Source of the DNA: CADEGL01 sp050180485
GTDB taxonomy: Bacteria > Pseudomonadota > Alphaproteobacteria > CADEGL01
Direction of reading: 5' to 3'
Assembly (NCBI GenBank): GCA_050180485.1
Contig: JBFXED010000001.1
Location: 174,821 to 238,820, forward strand
DNA length: 64,000 bases
The notes under the pieces are model-generated. The model did not search any database. It had not been told where the DNA came from and saw only the letters and a program-made list of their open reading frames with translations. This document shows, piece by piece, positions 18,217 through 25,754 of this stretch; the stretch's first letter is position 1, and each line of letters opens with the position of its first letter. Made by a program: the position numbers and the translations under genes.

Positions 18217-18909
18217 TCAGCTGCGCCCGGGCACAAAATGCCGCGCCCAGCCATAGATTAGGCCATAGGTTTCACTGGAAAATTCGAGGAGCACCACGTT
18301 GTTCTTTCGGATGCTCTCGCGGATTTCGTCGGGTTCAATTGCTATCATATTCTTTAATTGTTTCAGCACCACTGGGTTTTGCCAGTTCCATGTCGGTGAC
18401 CCGATAACAGCCGCGAACGCTTCCATCCGGTCGAAATGCCATGTGAGCATTGCAATCGCATTTTGACACTTCGCGTAGCCATTGAACTTAAACATTTGCC
18501 CTTTAGCTGCCAGTGATCTGAGTTTGATTACTGACGGCTGGATGGACTCTAACGCTTCCCATAAGCGCTTAGCTTGTGTCTCCCCGTGCTTCTGGATGTA
18601 TGCAATCGCCCCTTTGACGGCTATGTCTGCTTCGCCACTGCCTTCCCACGCGGGCGCGTGGCTCGCCATGCCGATTTTTGCTGTCTCCAGGATCGTGATT
18701 GGCCTAGGGGTCTCTGCGATGTAAGCGTGGGCAGCCTCAATTAATGCGTCGAGAAATTCGACCTCCCTCTTGGCTTTGTCTTGTCGCTGCCAGTTCTTCA
18801 ATGCCAAGAACGCAATAACTGCCGTCGCCACAGGGGCTAATGTTTTGATAACTTCCAGCCAGTTGATGCGAGTTATCGTGTCAAAGGACCATGCAAGGGT
18901 ATCGCACAT
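18217..18909 (-). CDS. Hypothetical protein with N-terminal membrane anchor
   Basis: 230 residues from the ATG at 18909, chosen because AGAGGG precedes it; a GTG at 18939 would add ten residues. One N-terminal membrane segment (TLAPVATAVIAFLALKNW) is followed by a predicted cytoplasmic helical domain rich in Ala, Glu and Lys. The family is not recognised. It converges with the 17723 gene, 47 bases away, and is the last gene before the tRNA. Confidence 0.6.
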   Translation of the reverse strand: MCDTLAWSFDTITRINWLEVIKTLAPVATAVIAFLALKNWQRQDKAKREVEFLDALIEAAHAYIAETPRPITILETAKIGMASHAPAWEGSGEADIAVKGAIAYIQKHGETQAKRLWEALESIQPSVIKLRSLAAKGQMFKFNGYAKCQNAIAMLTWHFDRMEAFAAVIGSPTWNWQNPVVLKQLKNMIAIEPDEIRESIRKNNVVLLEFSSETYGLIYGWARHFVPGRS

Positions 18910-19240
18910 TAGCACCCTCTTTTGTGTTGGCGGGAACACTCGCGCTCGCGCGAACCTTTATCCTACGATAAGCGGGGAGTCAGGCATGAGCGGGACGTAT
19001 TTTCTCTAGCGCTCTTTTCCGGCTCACAGGCTACTCATCTCAAAATCCAGCTCCTTGGCAGGCACTTACCGTCCGCTTTCAAAACCGAAGCTCGCCAAAT
19101 GCCCCTGGAGAAAATTGGGGGCTAATGCTCAAGTTGACGCCCAACGGCGTCTCCGCGTCTTATCACCACGTGCAAAAGAGGCCGATTTTTAGGGCTTTTT
19201 GACGCCTTTTCTCCGAGGCTCGGAGAAAGCTGAGACTTCG
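18910..19240. other. Gene-free end of the island next to tRNA-Ser
   Basis: These 331 bp hold no recognised gene. An attachment site for the recombinase would be expected here or overlapping the tRNA 3' end. The composition changes from mixed to high G+C at the tRNA. Confidence 0.4.
19208..19228. repeat. Perfect 9-bp inverted repeat beside the tRNA 3' end
   Basis: TTTCTCCGA, GGC, TCGGAGAAA form a perfect stem 13 bases beyond the tRNA CCA. In the tRNA's direction no T-run follows, so it is either a weak terminator or part of an attachment site. Confidence 0.4.
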
Positions 19241-19330
<90 letters not shown>

Positions 19331-19577
19331 AGCTCCTTTCGGAACGGCGCGGACCATAGCAAGGCAGGACCGGGGCGCCAAGGCGCTAGGTCCCTGAAAA
19401 ATCGGCTGTTTTCCGCCAAAAATCGCGGCGCGCACCCTGATTTGCGCCGGAAACAATCCTGCCGCGGCCGCGTTGGAGGAAGAACCACACCCACGCGCCT
19501 GCCAGGGCGCGCGGGTTTGCCATTTCCGCGCCCGGGACGCGCGCGACTGTCCAAGAATGTTAGGGAGGACGAAGGCC

Positions 19578-19973
19578 ATGGCCGCTTCGAGCGCGACGCT
19601 CCACGAAGACGCCGAAAAGCTGAAACAGGAAACGATCGATAACCACCGCGCGATCGTCTCCCTGATGGAGGAGATCGAAGCCACGGATTGGTACGAACAG
19701 CGCGTCGATGCGGCCACCGACGGCGAGTTGAAATCGATCCTCAAGCACAACAGCGACGAGGAAAAGGAGCACGCGTCCATGCTGCTGGAATGGCTGCGCC
19801 GACGTGACGCCAAGTGGGACCAGAATCTGCGTACCTACCTATTCAGCGACAAACCGATCCTCTCCATCGAGAAGGAAGAAAAAGGCGGTGGCGAGGACGG
19901 TGGCGGCGATGAAGGGTCGCTCGGCATCGGCAGCCTGCGCGGCGTGGGCGGTGTCGCGGTGGTGGGAGGCTGA
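19578..19973 (+). CDS. Encapsulated ferritin-like protein (EncFtn)
   Basis: 131 residues from the ATG at 19578, with GGGAGGAC upstream. The two-helix ferritin half-bundle keeps the metal residues at the numbering known for Rhodospirillum EncFtn: E31, E32, E34 and W38 in MEEIEATDW, and E62 and H65 in EEKEH. After a Gly/Glu-rich flexible linker comes an encapsulin targeting peptide, SLGIGSLR. Dimers and decamers of EncFtn oxidise Fe(II) inside the encapsulin shell. An extra GVGGVAVVGG tail follows the targeting peptide, which is usually close to the terminus. The encapsulin gene begins two bases after its stop. Confidence 0.95.
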   Translation: MAASSATLHEDAEKLKQETIDNHRAIVSLMEEIEATDWYEQRVDAATDGELKSILKHNSDEEKEHASMLLEWLRRRDAKWDQNLRTYLFSDKPILSIEKEEKGGGEDGGGDEGSLGIGSLRGVGGVAVVGG

Positions 19974-19975
19974 TC

Positions 19976-20806
19976 ATGGGAACGCTGTTTCGCCATCTGG
20001 CGCCGATCTCCGCTTCCGCATGGGACGAGATCGATGAGGAAGCCAAACGCACGCTGAAGGCTAGCTTGGCTGGCCGCAAGCTGGTCGACTTCGTCGGCCC
20101 TCTGGGTCCCTGTACCGCCGCGGTCAGCACCGGCCGCGCCAAGCCGGTTTCACCGCCGCTGTCCGAAGGCGTCGGTGCGCGCCTGCGTCAGAGCCAGCCG
20201 CTGGTCGAGCTGCGCGTTCCGTTCGAGCTGTCGCGCGCCGAATTGGACGCCATCGATCATGGCGCCAAGGATGCCGATCTGGACCCGGTCATCCGCGCGG
20301 CACAGCATATCGCGGGCGCGGAAGACCGGGCGATTTTCCACGGCTATGCCGCCGCGGCGATCGAAGGGATTTGCCGGGCCACGCCCCATACGGTGAGCCT
20401 GCCCGCGAATTTCGAGGACTATCCGATCGCGGTTGCCGAGGCCATTGCCCGGTTGCACGCGGCAAGCGTGGACGGGCCCTATGCCATCGCGCTCAGCCGG
20501 CAAAGCTATGTCGGCCTCACGGAGTCCACGAAGGGCGGCTATCCGATCCTTCCCCATGTTCGGCGCCTTCTCGATGGGCCTATCGTCTGGGCTCCGGCGC
20601 TCGACGGCGCGGTCGTCTTGTCCATGCGCGGCGGCGATTTCGAACTGACGGTGGGCGAGGATCTGTCGATCGGCTTTCTGGACCATACCGACGACGCGGT
20701 CCGTCTCTATCTGGAGGAAAGCTTCACCTTCCGGGTCTTGTCGCCCCAGGCGGCCGTCGCGCTGTCGTCCGCATCCGACAAGCGTGGGGAAAAGAAGAAG
20801 CGCTAA
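19976..20806 (+). CDS. Encapsulin shell protein, family 1
   Basis: 276 residues. The N-terminal LFRHLAPISASAWDEIDEEA, then RKLVDFVGPLGP and RQSQPLVELRVPFELSRAELD, are the family 1 encapsulin pattern (HK97 fold); the C-terminal part has LSIGFLDHTDDAVRLYLEESFTFRVLSPQA. It self-assembles into an icosahedral shell that captures EncFtn through the targeting peptide and stores iron. A short basic tail (RGEKKKR) extends past the usual end. It is translated directly after EncFtn. Confidence 0.95.
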   Translation: MGTLFRHLAPISASAWDEIDEEAKRTLKASLAGRKLVDFVGPLGPCTAAVSTGRAKPVSPPLSEGVGARLRQSQPLVELRVPFELSRAELDAIDHGAKDADLDPVIRAAQHIAGAEDRAIFHGYAAAAIEGICRATPHTVSLPANFEDYPIAVAEAIARLHAASVDGPYAIALSRQSYVGLTESTKGGYPILPHVRRLLDGPIVWAPALDGAVVLSMRGGDFELTVGEDLSIGFLDHTDDAVRLYLEESFTFRVLSPQAAVALSSASDKRGEKKKR

Positions 20807-20809
20807 GCG

Positions 20810-21445
20810 CTACTGCAGGGCCTGGACGATCTTCTGATCGTTCAGGAGTTGCTGCAGCACCTGCTGCGCGATCAGCGATGCCTGGGCCGACGCCCGGTTG
20901 TGCGGCTGGATGTCGAGGATGCTTCCACTGATTCCGCGGCGGCTCGTGACGGTGTTGGATGCCAACGGTTCGGCGGATGTGCCGAAGACCTCCGCTTTCA
21001 ACGTGAAGGTCAATGATGCGTCGATATATTGATCGCTCTCCCAATCCTCGATCGTGACCAGGAGCGAGCGGGGTTTACCCTGGTTCAAAAGGGTCTTGAT
21101 CGCCTGCTCGCGAGTCTCGGTATAGGGCACGGTCACGACCGTCACTTGAATGCCCTTCGCGCTCAGGCCATTGGCGATGGCGGCCGAGAAGTCGTCGGCC
21201 AGCGGCCGTCCGGAACTGGTGTGAACGCCGTAAGGCACGCCGACCACCGCGCGCGTAACTCCGGTGTAAGTCGCGGAATTCTTGCCTGACAGGACATAAG
21301 GACGCTGATCATAGGCGGCGACAGCGACGGGGTTTCCCGTGGTGGCCGCAAAGACCGGCGTCTGATTTTGATAGTCCGTCGTGTTGCCGAACGCGCAGGC
21401 GCCCAGCATGAGGGTCAGTCCGACAATCCATGCTGCCTTCAACAT
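20810..21445 (-). CDS. Predicted lipoprotein (paralogue of 21503 gene)
   Basis: 211 residues with a lipobox LGAC after a short hydrophobic leader, so export and lipidation at the cell envelope are expected. It shares with the neighbouring protein AFGN at the lipidation site, a TYTG core, VPYGVHTSSGRPLADD against IPFGVHTESGRPLAED, and a final QLLNDQKIVQALQ against KLLNDPKIVEALK. The fold resembles YajG-like envelope lipoproteins, but the function is unknown. It ends four bases from the convergent encapsulin gene. Confidence 0.8.
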   Translation of the reverse strand: MLKAAWIVGLTLMLGACAFGNTTDYQNQTPVFAATTGNPVAVAAYDQRPYVLSGKNSATYTGVTRAVVGVPYGVHTSSGRPLADDFSAAIANGLSAKGIQVTVVTVPYTETREQAIKTLLNQGKPRSLLVTIEDWESDQYIDASLTFTLKAEVFGTSAEPLASNTVTSRRGISGSILDIQPHNRASAQASLIAQQVLQQLLNDQKIVQALQ

Positions 21446-21502
21446 TTACGGTCCCCCGCCACGCGCTGAAGCAATTTTCGCCAAGGTTTTATAGCCACAA
21501 AA

Positions 21503-22210
21503 TCACTTTAAGGCCTCGACGATCTTCGGATCGTTGAGCAGTTTCTGCAGGACATCCTGGGCGATCGCGGTGGCTTTTTTGGATGCGGGCGTGTGGATAT
21601 TCATGGTCCACATGCTTGCATCCTGCATCACATCCTTGATCCGGCCGTAGCGGACGCTGTCCGACGATGCGAGTTCATTGCCTTGGGCATCGAACACGTC
21701 GGCGCGCAGGGCGAACGCGACACTCATGCCGACCTTACTGGCGTTGTAGAAGCCGCCGCCGGGAACGGTGCGGAAGTCCATGCTGTTGGGGCCCATATCG
21801 GTCTGCCATTCATCGATGGACACAAGCAGCGCGCGCGGTTTGCCAATGTCGGTCAGGCGTTTGATCGTGTCCGGTCGGTCGTCCCTGGGCGGGATGGGCA
21901 CCAACGTCACCTGAATGTTCTTCGCGGTCAGGGCGTTGGCGACCGCGAGGTTGACATCCTCGGCCAACGGCCGCCCGGATTCGGTGTGGACGCCAAACGG
22001 GATATTGGCTTGGCCGCGCGTTTCACCGGTATAGGTGAGGGAATAGCTGCCGCTGACCACTTTGGGCCGCCGGTCCTGGGTGCCGATCGCGATCTCTTGG
22101 GCAGTCGCGATCTGGAGGTCGGGCTTTGCGGCCAGGAAGTCGGATTCGTTGCCAAACGCACACCCTCCCACCATCAGTGCGCCGAGAAGCGCCAAACTTT
22201 GCCGGATCAT
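21503..22210 (-). CDS. Predicted lipoprotein (paralogue of 20810 gene)
   Basis: 235 residues with lipobox VGGC. It has the same layout as the downstream paralogue, with an insertion around MGPNSMDFRTVPGGG. The pair lies 57 bases apart in the same direction, a clear tandem duplication that has since diverged. YajG-like outer-membrane lipoproteins of unknown role are the nearest match by pattern. Confidence 0.8.
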   Translation of the reverse strand: MIRQSLALLGALMVGGCAFGNESDFLAAKPDLQIATAQEIAIGTQDRRPKVVSGSYSLTYTGETRGQANIPFGVHTESGRPLAEDVNLAVANALTAKNIQVTLVPIPPRDDRPDTIKRLTDIGKPRALLVSIDEWQTDMGPNSMDFRTVPGGGFYNASKVGMSVAFALRADVFDAQGNELASSDSVRYGRIKDVMQDASMWTMNIHTPASKKATAIAQDVLQKLLNDPKIVEALK

Positions 22211-22251
22211 GTAACCCTCGCCCCGATGGTAAATTGACAGCCCGAATTCTG

Positions 22252-22301
22252 GCGGTGCAGCGTCAAGGCGCCGTCAGCGGGAGGGCGGTGCAGAGCGTCA
22301 A
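22252..22301. repeat. Two direct copies of a 9-bp sequence plus CGTCAA
   Basis: GCGGTGCAG followed by CGTCAA occurs at 22252-22266, and GCGGTGCAG-AG-CGTCAA at 22285-22301, 33 bp apart, in the divergent gap between a lipoprotein gene and a DUF4142 gene. It may be a regulatory site. Confidence 0.3.
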
Positions 22302-22425
22302 AAAATCGTCAAATTCCCCAGCAACATAGGGCTTGTTCGCGGCGGGATGGGAACTCAAGGTGGGATTTTCCGTTTGCATTTCCGGGCGGGCCCGAGGCCG
22401 CGCCCATCTTAGGCAGGAGCCAAGT

Positions 22426-22974
22426 ATGAAGATTCGCACAGCCATCGTTGCGGTGCTCATCGGCGGCGCGGGCTTGTCGGCGCTGCCGGTCCTGGCGCAG
22501 ACGGCCCCGGCCACGCGCGCGTCCCTGTCGGCCGAGGAGTATGCCCGCCGCCAGGCCCAGGGCGAGTTGTTCGAGATCGCGCTGAGCCAACTCGTCCTCG
22601 ACAAATCGGAGGATCAGGCCGTACGCACCTTCGCCGAGCAGATGGCGACGGCCCATACCGCGTCGCTCGAAAGGTTGCGCGCGGCGGCCGGCACGATGGC
22701 GGCGCTGTTGCCGAGCACGCTCGATTCGACCCAACAGACCACGCTGTTCCGCCTGGAGAATATCTCGGGCATGAAGTTCAACTTGGAATACATGCAGATG
22801 CAGATCGATGGGCATAAGGCGGCGTTGGAACTCAACCGCCGCTATGCCTCGGGCGGAGCCGATCCCGCCCTGCGCCAATATGCGTCCGAGTCCATTCCGG
22901 TGATTCAGAACCACCTAGCCACGGCTCAGCAGGTTCGCGTCGCCCCGCCGATCACACCGGGCCCCAAGCTTTAA
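22426..22974 (+). CDS. DUF4142 periplasmic protein
   Basis: 182 residues from the ATG at 22426. A Sec signal peptide ends near PVLAQ. The four-helix ferritin-like DUF4142 pattern follows: FEIALSQLVLDKSEDQAVRTFAEQMATAH, then a long helix with NLEYMQMQIDGHKAALEL. Members are stress-related periplasmic proteins of unknown reaction. A short hairpin lies just after the stop. Confidence 0.8.
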   Translation: MKIRTAIVAVLIGGAGLSALPVLAQTAPATRASLSAEEYARRQAQGELFEIALSQLVLDKSEDQAVRTFAEQMATAHTASLERLRAAAGTMAALLPSTLDSTQQTTLFRLENISGMKFNLEYMQMQIDGHKAALELNRRYASGGADPALRQYASESIPVIQNHLATAQQVRVAPPITPGPKL

Positions 22975-22991
22975 GGAACCGACTCCTGTTC

Positions 22992-23010
22992 TTGGCGGTT
23001 GAACCGCCGA
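22992..23010. terminator. Hairpin after DUF4142 gene
   Basis: TTGGCGGT, a three-base loop, and ACCGCCGA form an 8-bp stem with one G-T pair, 17 bases after the stop. There is no T-run, so it is a weak terminator candidate. Confidence 0.3.
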
Positions 23011-23069
23011 GGAATTCGTTGCCGCTTGGGGTAAGGCCCGCGGTTTGCACGAATGAAAGGAGAACGACC

Positions 23070-23351
23070 ATGCGCAAATCCACAAACGGCCATAGCCGCT
23101 CAGTGGCCAAACTTCAGAGCAATCTCAACGGCGTCGTCTCCGGCGCGGGCGCCGTGATCAACGACACGTTCCATTCGGTGGTCGATGCGACCAAAGCCGA
23201 AGGCGAACGGGCGGTGACGGCGGCTCGTGAAACGGTGCGAGAGCGGCCTCTGATTTCCGTGGCTGCGGCCTTCGGTGCGGGCGCGGTGGCCGCTTTCCTG
23301 ATGGGGTTGCGCTCGGGCTCGCGCGATCGTGGTGAAACCACGCGGGATTAG
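23070..23351 (+). CDS. DUF883-like (ElaB/YgaM type) membrane-anchored protein
   Basis: 93 residues from the ATG at 23070, preceded by AAAGGAGA. A long amphipathic helix (about 15-55) precedes a P-L-I-S-V hinge and one glycine/alanine-rich C-terminal membrane segment (VAAAFGAGAVAAFLMGL), the DUF883 layout. In enterobacteria such proteins anchor ribosomes to the inner membrane in stationary phase; whether this one does is unknown. Confidence 0.65.
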   Translation: MRKSTNGHSRSVAKLQSNLNGVVSGAGAVINDTFHSVVDATKAEGERAVTAARETVRERPLISVAAAFGAGAVAAFLMGLRSGSRDRGETTRD

Positions 23352-23362
23352 GATTTCATTTG

Positions 23363-23399
23363 AAGGGCCGCCTGCCGGTGATCCCCGCGGGCGGCCTTT
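23363..23399 (+). terminator. Intrinsic terminator candidate after DUF883-like gene
   Basis: AAGGGCCGCC and GGCGGCCTTT form a 10-bp stem with one wobble pair around a 17-base loop, ending in a short TTTCCTT. It lies 12 bases after the stop and before the ATG of the DUF72 gene, which supports the later DUF72 start. Confidence 0.55.
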
Positions 23400-23410
23400 C
23401 CTTACCGGTT

Positions 23411-24349
23411 ATGATTGGCGTCGGCATATCGGGGTGGCGATACGGGCCGTGGCGCGGCGTCTTCTATCCGCCCGGCTTGGTTCAGGCTGACGAGTTGGAA
23501 TTTGCCAGCCGGCAATTCTCCTCCATCGAAATCAACGGCACCTTCTATTCGCTCCAGCGGCCGGAAAGCTTCGCGCGCTGGCATGATGCGACACCGGGCA
23601 GCTTCGTCTTCGCGGTCAAGGCGCCGCGCTACATCACCCACATTCTGCGCCTGCGCGATGCCGAAGAGCCGCTCGCGAATTTCCTGGCTTCGGGCGTGCT
23701 GCGCCTGGGCGCCAAGCTTGGCCCGATCCTGTGGCAGTTGCCGCCGAGTTTCCGCTTCGATCCAGCGCGCGTCGATGCGTTCCTTTCGCTTCTGCCGCAC
23801 GATACGCAGACCGCCGCGCGCATGGCGCGAAAGCACGCCGCCCGCATTCGCGGCCGCGTCTGGCTCGAGACCGATGTGAAGCGGCCGCTGCGCCACGCCA
23901 TGGAAATCCGCCACGAAAGCTTCGCCGTGCCGGCATTCGTCACTATGCTCCGAAAGTATCGCGTCGCGCTGGTTTGTGCGGATACGGTCGAATGGCCGCG
24001 TTTGATGGATGTGACGGCGGATTTCATGTATTGCCGCCTGCACGGCTCGACCGAGCTGTACCGTAGCGGCTATGGTCGGAAAGCCCTTCGCCTGTGGGCA
24101 CGGCGCGTAAAGGTCTGGGCCGCCGGGCGCGAGCCCACGGATGCCACGCGCGTGAGCAAAAGGCGCGGCCCCAAGCGTGCGCGGCGCGACGTCTTCGTCT
24201 ATTTCGACAACACCGACAAGCTGCGCGCGCCCAGGGACGCGCGGGCGTTCGCCAAGCTGGTCGGAGCGGGGTCTAAAGCTTCCCGCCCGGCACGTCGCGC
24301 AGGACGAACGACTCGACCTTCTCGAAAAGTCCGGGGTTCCGCTCCTTGA
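23411..24349 (+). CDS. DUF72 family protein
   Basis: 312 residues from the ATG at 23411; an upstream TTG at 23360 would place a terminator-like hairpin inside the gene. The start IGVGISGWRYGPWRGVFYP, then SSIEINGTFYSLQRPESFARW and FAVKAPRYITHILRL, and the late TADFMYCRLHGSTELYRSGY are DUF72 motifs (TIM-barrel fold, unknown reaction). The last 25 or so residues are an Arg/Pro/Ser-rich tail lying antisense to the NIPSNAP gene, beyond the normal family end at AFAKLVG. Confidence 0.88.
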   Translation: MIGVGISGWRYGPWRGVFYPPGLVQADELEFASRQFSSIEINGTFYSLQRPESFARWHDATPGSFVFAVKAPRYITHILRLRDAEEPLANFLASGVLRLGAKLGPILWQLPPSFRFDPARVDAFLSLLPHDTQTAARMARKHAARIRGRVWLETDVKRPLRHAMEIRHESFAVPAFVTMLRKYRVALVCADTVEWPRLMDVTADFMYCRLHGSTELYRSGYGRKALRLWARRVKVWAAGREPTDATRVSKRRGPKRARRDVFVYFDNTDKLRAPRDARAFAKLVGAGSKASRPARRAGRTTRPSRKVRGSAP

Positions 24350-24581
24350 CCTTCAGCCACTCGGCGTCCTCGCGGAACTTGGTCCAGGCCGCCGGAATGG
24401 CTTCGGCGTTGGGCCAGGGCATCGTGTACCAGATGTGGCGCGGCGCGCCCTCCTGCACCCAGAAGTCGGTGATCTTGAAGCCCAGGCGCTTGAAGATCGG
24501 CAGGATGTCTTCCTTCATCACTTTCAGCATCTGGGCTTCCTTGCCCTCGCCGGCGATGTAGTGGCGAAGCTCGTGCACCAT
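24273..24581 (-). CDS. NIPSNAP family protein
   Basis: 102 residues. HELRHYIAGEGKEAQML at the start and a mid FWVQEGAPRHIWYTMPW fit the NIPSNAP dimeric alpha/beta barrel. Bacterial members are often found near catabolic enzymes but have no settled reaction. The 3' end overlaps the DUF72 gene by 77 bases. It lies 23 bases downstream of the ATC-hydrolase-like gene and is probably co-transcribed with it. Confidence 0.8.
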   Translation of the reverse strand: MVHELRHYIAGEGKEAQMLKVMKEDILPIFKRLGFKITDFWVQEGAPRHIWYTMPWPNAEAIPAAWTKFREDAEWLKVKERNPGLFEKVESFVLRDVPGGKL

Positions 24582-24604
24582 GGTGGTCTCCTATTTTCCG
24601 TGCG

Positions 24605-25081
24605 TCAGGATTTCGCGCGTTCGTCGCGATAGCGGAAGGTACAGACCTTGTCACCCTTCATGATCGTTTGGACGCGCTCGAGTTTGATGGCGGGGTCGTA
24701 GCCCTGACAGAAGACGCCGTCGCGGTTGCACGACATCAGGTGGCCGATATGGCCCAAGCCCATCTCGCGATACATCTCGGCATAACGGCAGCGCACCACG
24801 TCGAAATTGAACGTGTCATCGGTGGCTTCCAGTACGTTCATCTCCAAGGCGCCGTCCGCCTTCCAATGATCGTAGAGGGCGATGAAGTCGCGCATGCTGG
24901 TCTTGCCGCCGGGCGCCTTGGCGGCAAATTCCTTGCCCTCGGCGATTGCCGCCTTGCGCACGGCGGCATCCAGAATGGTTTGCGCCTTCTCTTCGCCGAG
25001 TGTTGCCACCATCTCATCGTAGATCGGCTTGATGACCTGTGCCTGCAAGCGGCGCTTCACGATCGTCGGGATTTCGCCCAT
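24605..25081 (-). CDS. L-2-amino-thiazoline-4-carboxylate hydrolase-like protein
   Basis: 158 residues. The pattern VVRCRYAEMYREMGLGHIGHLMSCNRDGVFCQGYDP, with conserved Cys residues, and a final KGDKVCTFRYR match the ATC-hydrolase family, whose founding members open the thiazoline ring to give N-carbamoyl-cysteine. Most homologues are uncharacterised, so the substrate is open. It is likely in one transcript with the NIPSNAP gene. Confidence 0.75.
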   Translation of the reverse strand: MGEIPTIVKRRLQAQVIKPIYDEMVATLGEEKAQTILDAAVRKAAIAEGKEFAAKAPGGKTSMRDFIALYDHWKADGALEMNVLEATDDTFNFDVVRCRYAEMYREMGLGHIGHLMSCNRDGVFCQGYDPAIKLERVQTIMKGDKVCTFRYRDERAKS

Positions 25082-25148
25082 TTCGGTGTCCGTTGGCTAG
25101 GGTCCAAGCCCTATCCAATCGCGGCGCGGCGGGCGGCGCAAGAGCGGC

Positions 25149-25607
25149 TCATGGCGCGATCCCGAGCCGCGCCATGGCGCGCAGCCGCGCCTCGCCGCGC
25201 GCGCGGTCGGGCACGTGGATCAAGCCCGCGATCCGGCGCACCAGCATGTCTTCCTGCGGATCGAGCATGCCGTCGGCATAGGCGACCTCCCACAGCATTT
25301 CGATCACGCGAGTCCGCTCGGCTTCGTCCAGGCGCTTCACGGTCAGGCTGGTGAAGGGAAAAAGTTGGGTCGAGCGTGCGACCTCGCCTTCGGCGCTGCG
25401 CAGCAGCAGGCGCGCCTCTTCGCTTCCCAACTCGAACCGTTCCATCAGAAGCCGCTCGATCGTCTCCCGCTCGGGGCCTTCGAAGCGGTCATCCATCCGT
25501 GCGGCTTCGACCAGGAGGGCGGCCACGGCCACCTGCAGCGATTCCGGGGATTTGGAAGAGGAAAGGGCATCCTCTCCGGTCAGCATTTTGAGTATTCTAT
25601 CGATCAT
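25149..25607 (-). CDS. TerB-like tellurite-resistance family protein
   Basis: 152 residues from the ATG at 25607; a start at 25652 is possible. Two helical repeats carry the acidic pattern AARMDDRFEGPERETIERLL and VAYADGMLDPQEDMLVRRIAGLI, typical of the TerB fold, with paired Asp residues that can bind metal. Stand-alone TerB proteins occur without tellurite genes and their role is unknown. Confidence 0.8.
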   Translation of the reverse strand: MIDRILKMLTGEDALSSSKSPESLQVAVAALLVEAARMDDRFEGPERETIERLLMERFELGSEEARLLLRSAEGEVARSTQLFPFTSLTVKRLDEAERTRVIEMLWEVAYADGMLDPQEDMLVRRIAGLIHVPDRARGEARLRAMARLGIAP

Positions 25608-25754
25608 GACGGCTACGGTCGCATTTTGGGCTCGAAAGCGAGGGGCGCGCATCCTAGCCCCTGGAAGCAGCCCGGAACATCCGTCTGCGCCGGCGGTTTT
25701 CCAAGCGGCCCCTCAAGTTGGCGCGTTAAAGCCCGGGCGTTTTTTGGTGTTTGC

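Noticed and set aside
25215..25754. N-terminal extension of the ABC membrane protein
   Set aside because: These codons are antisense to the TerB-like gene and have no membrane or ABC character.
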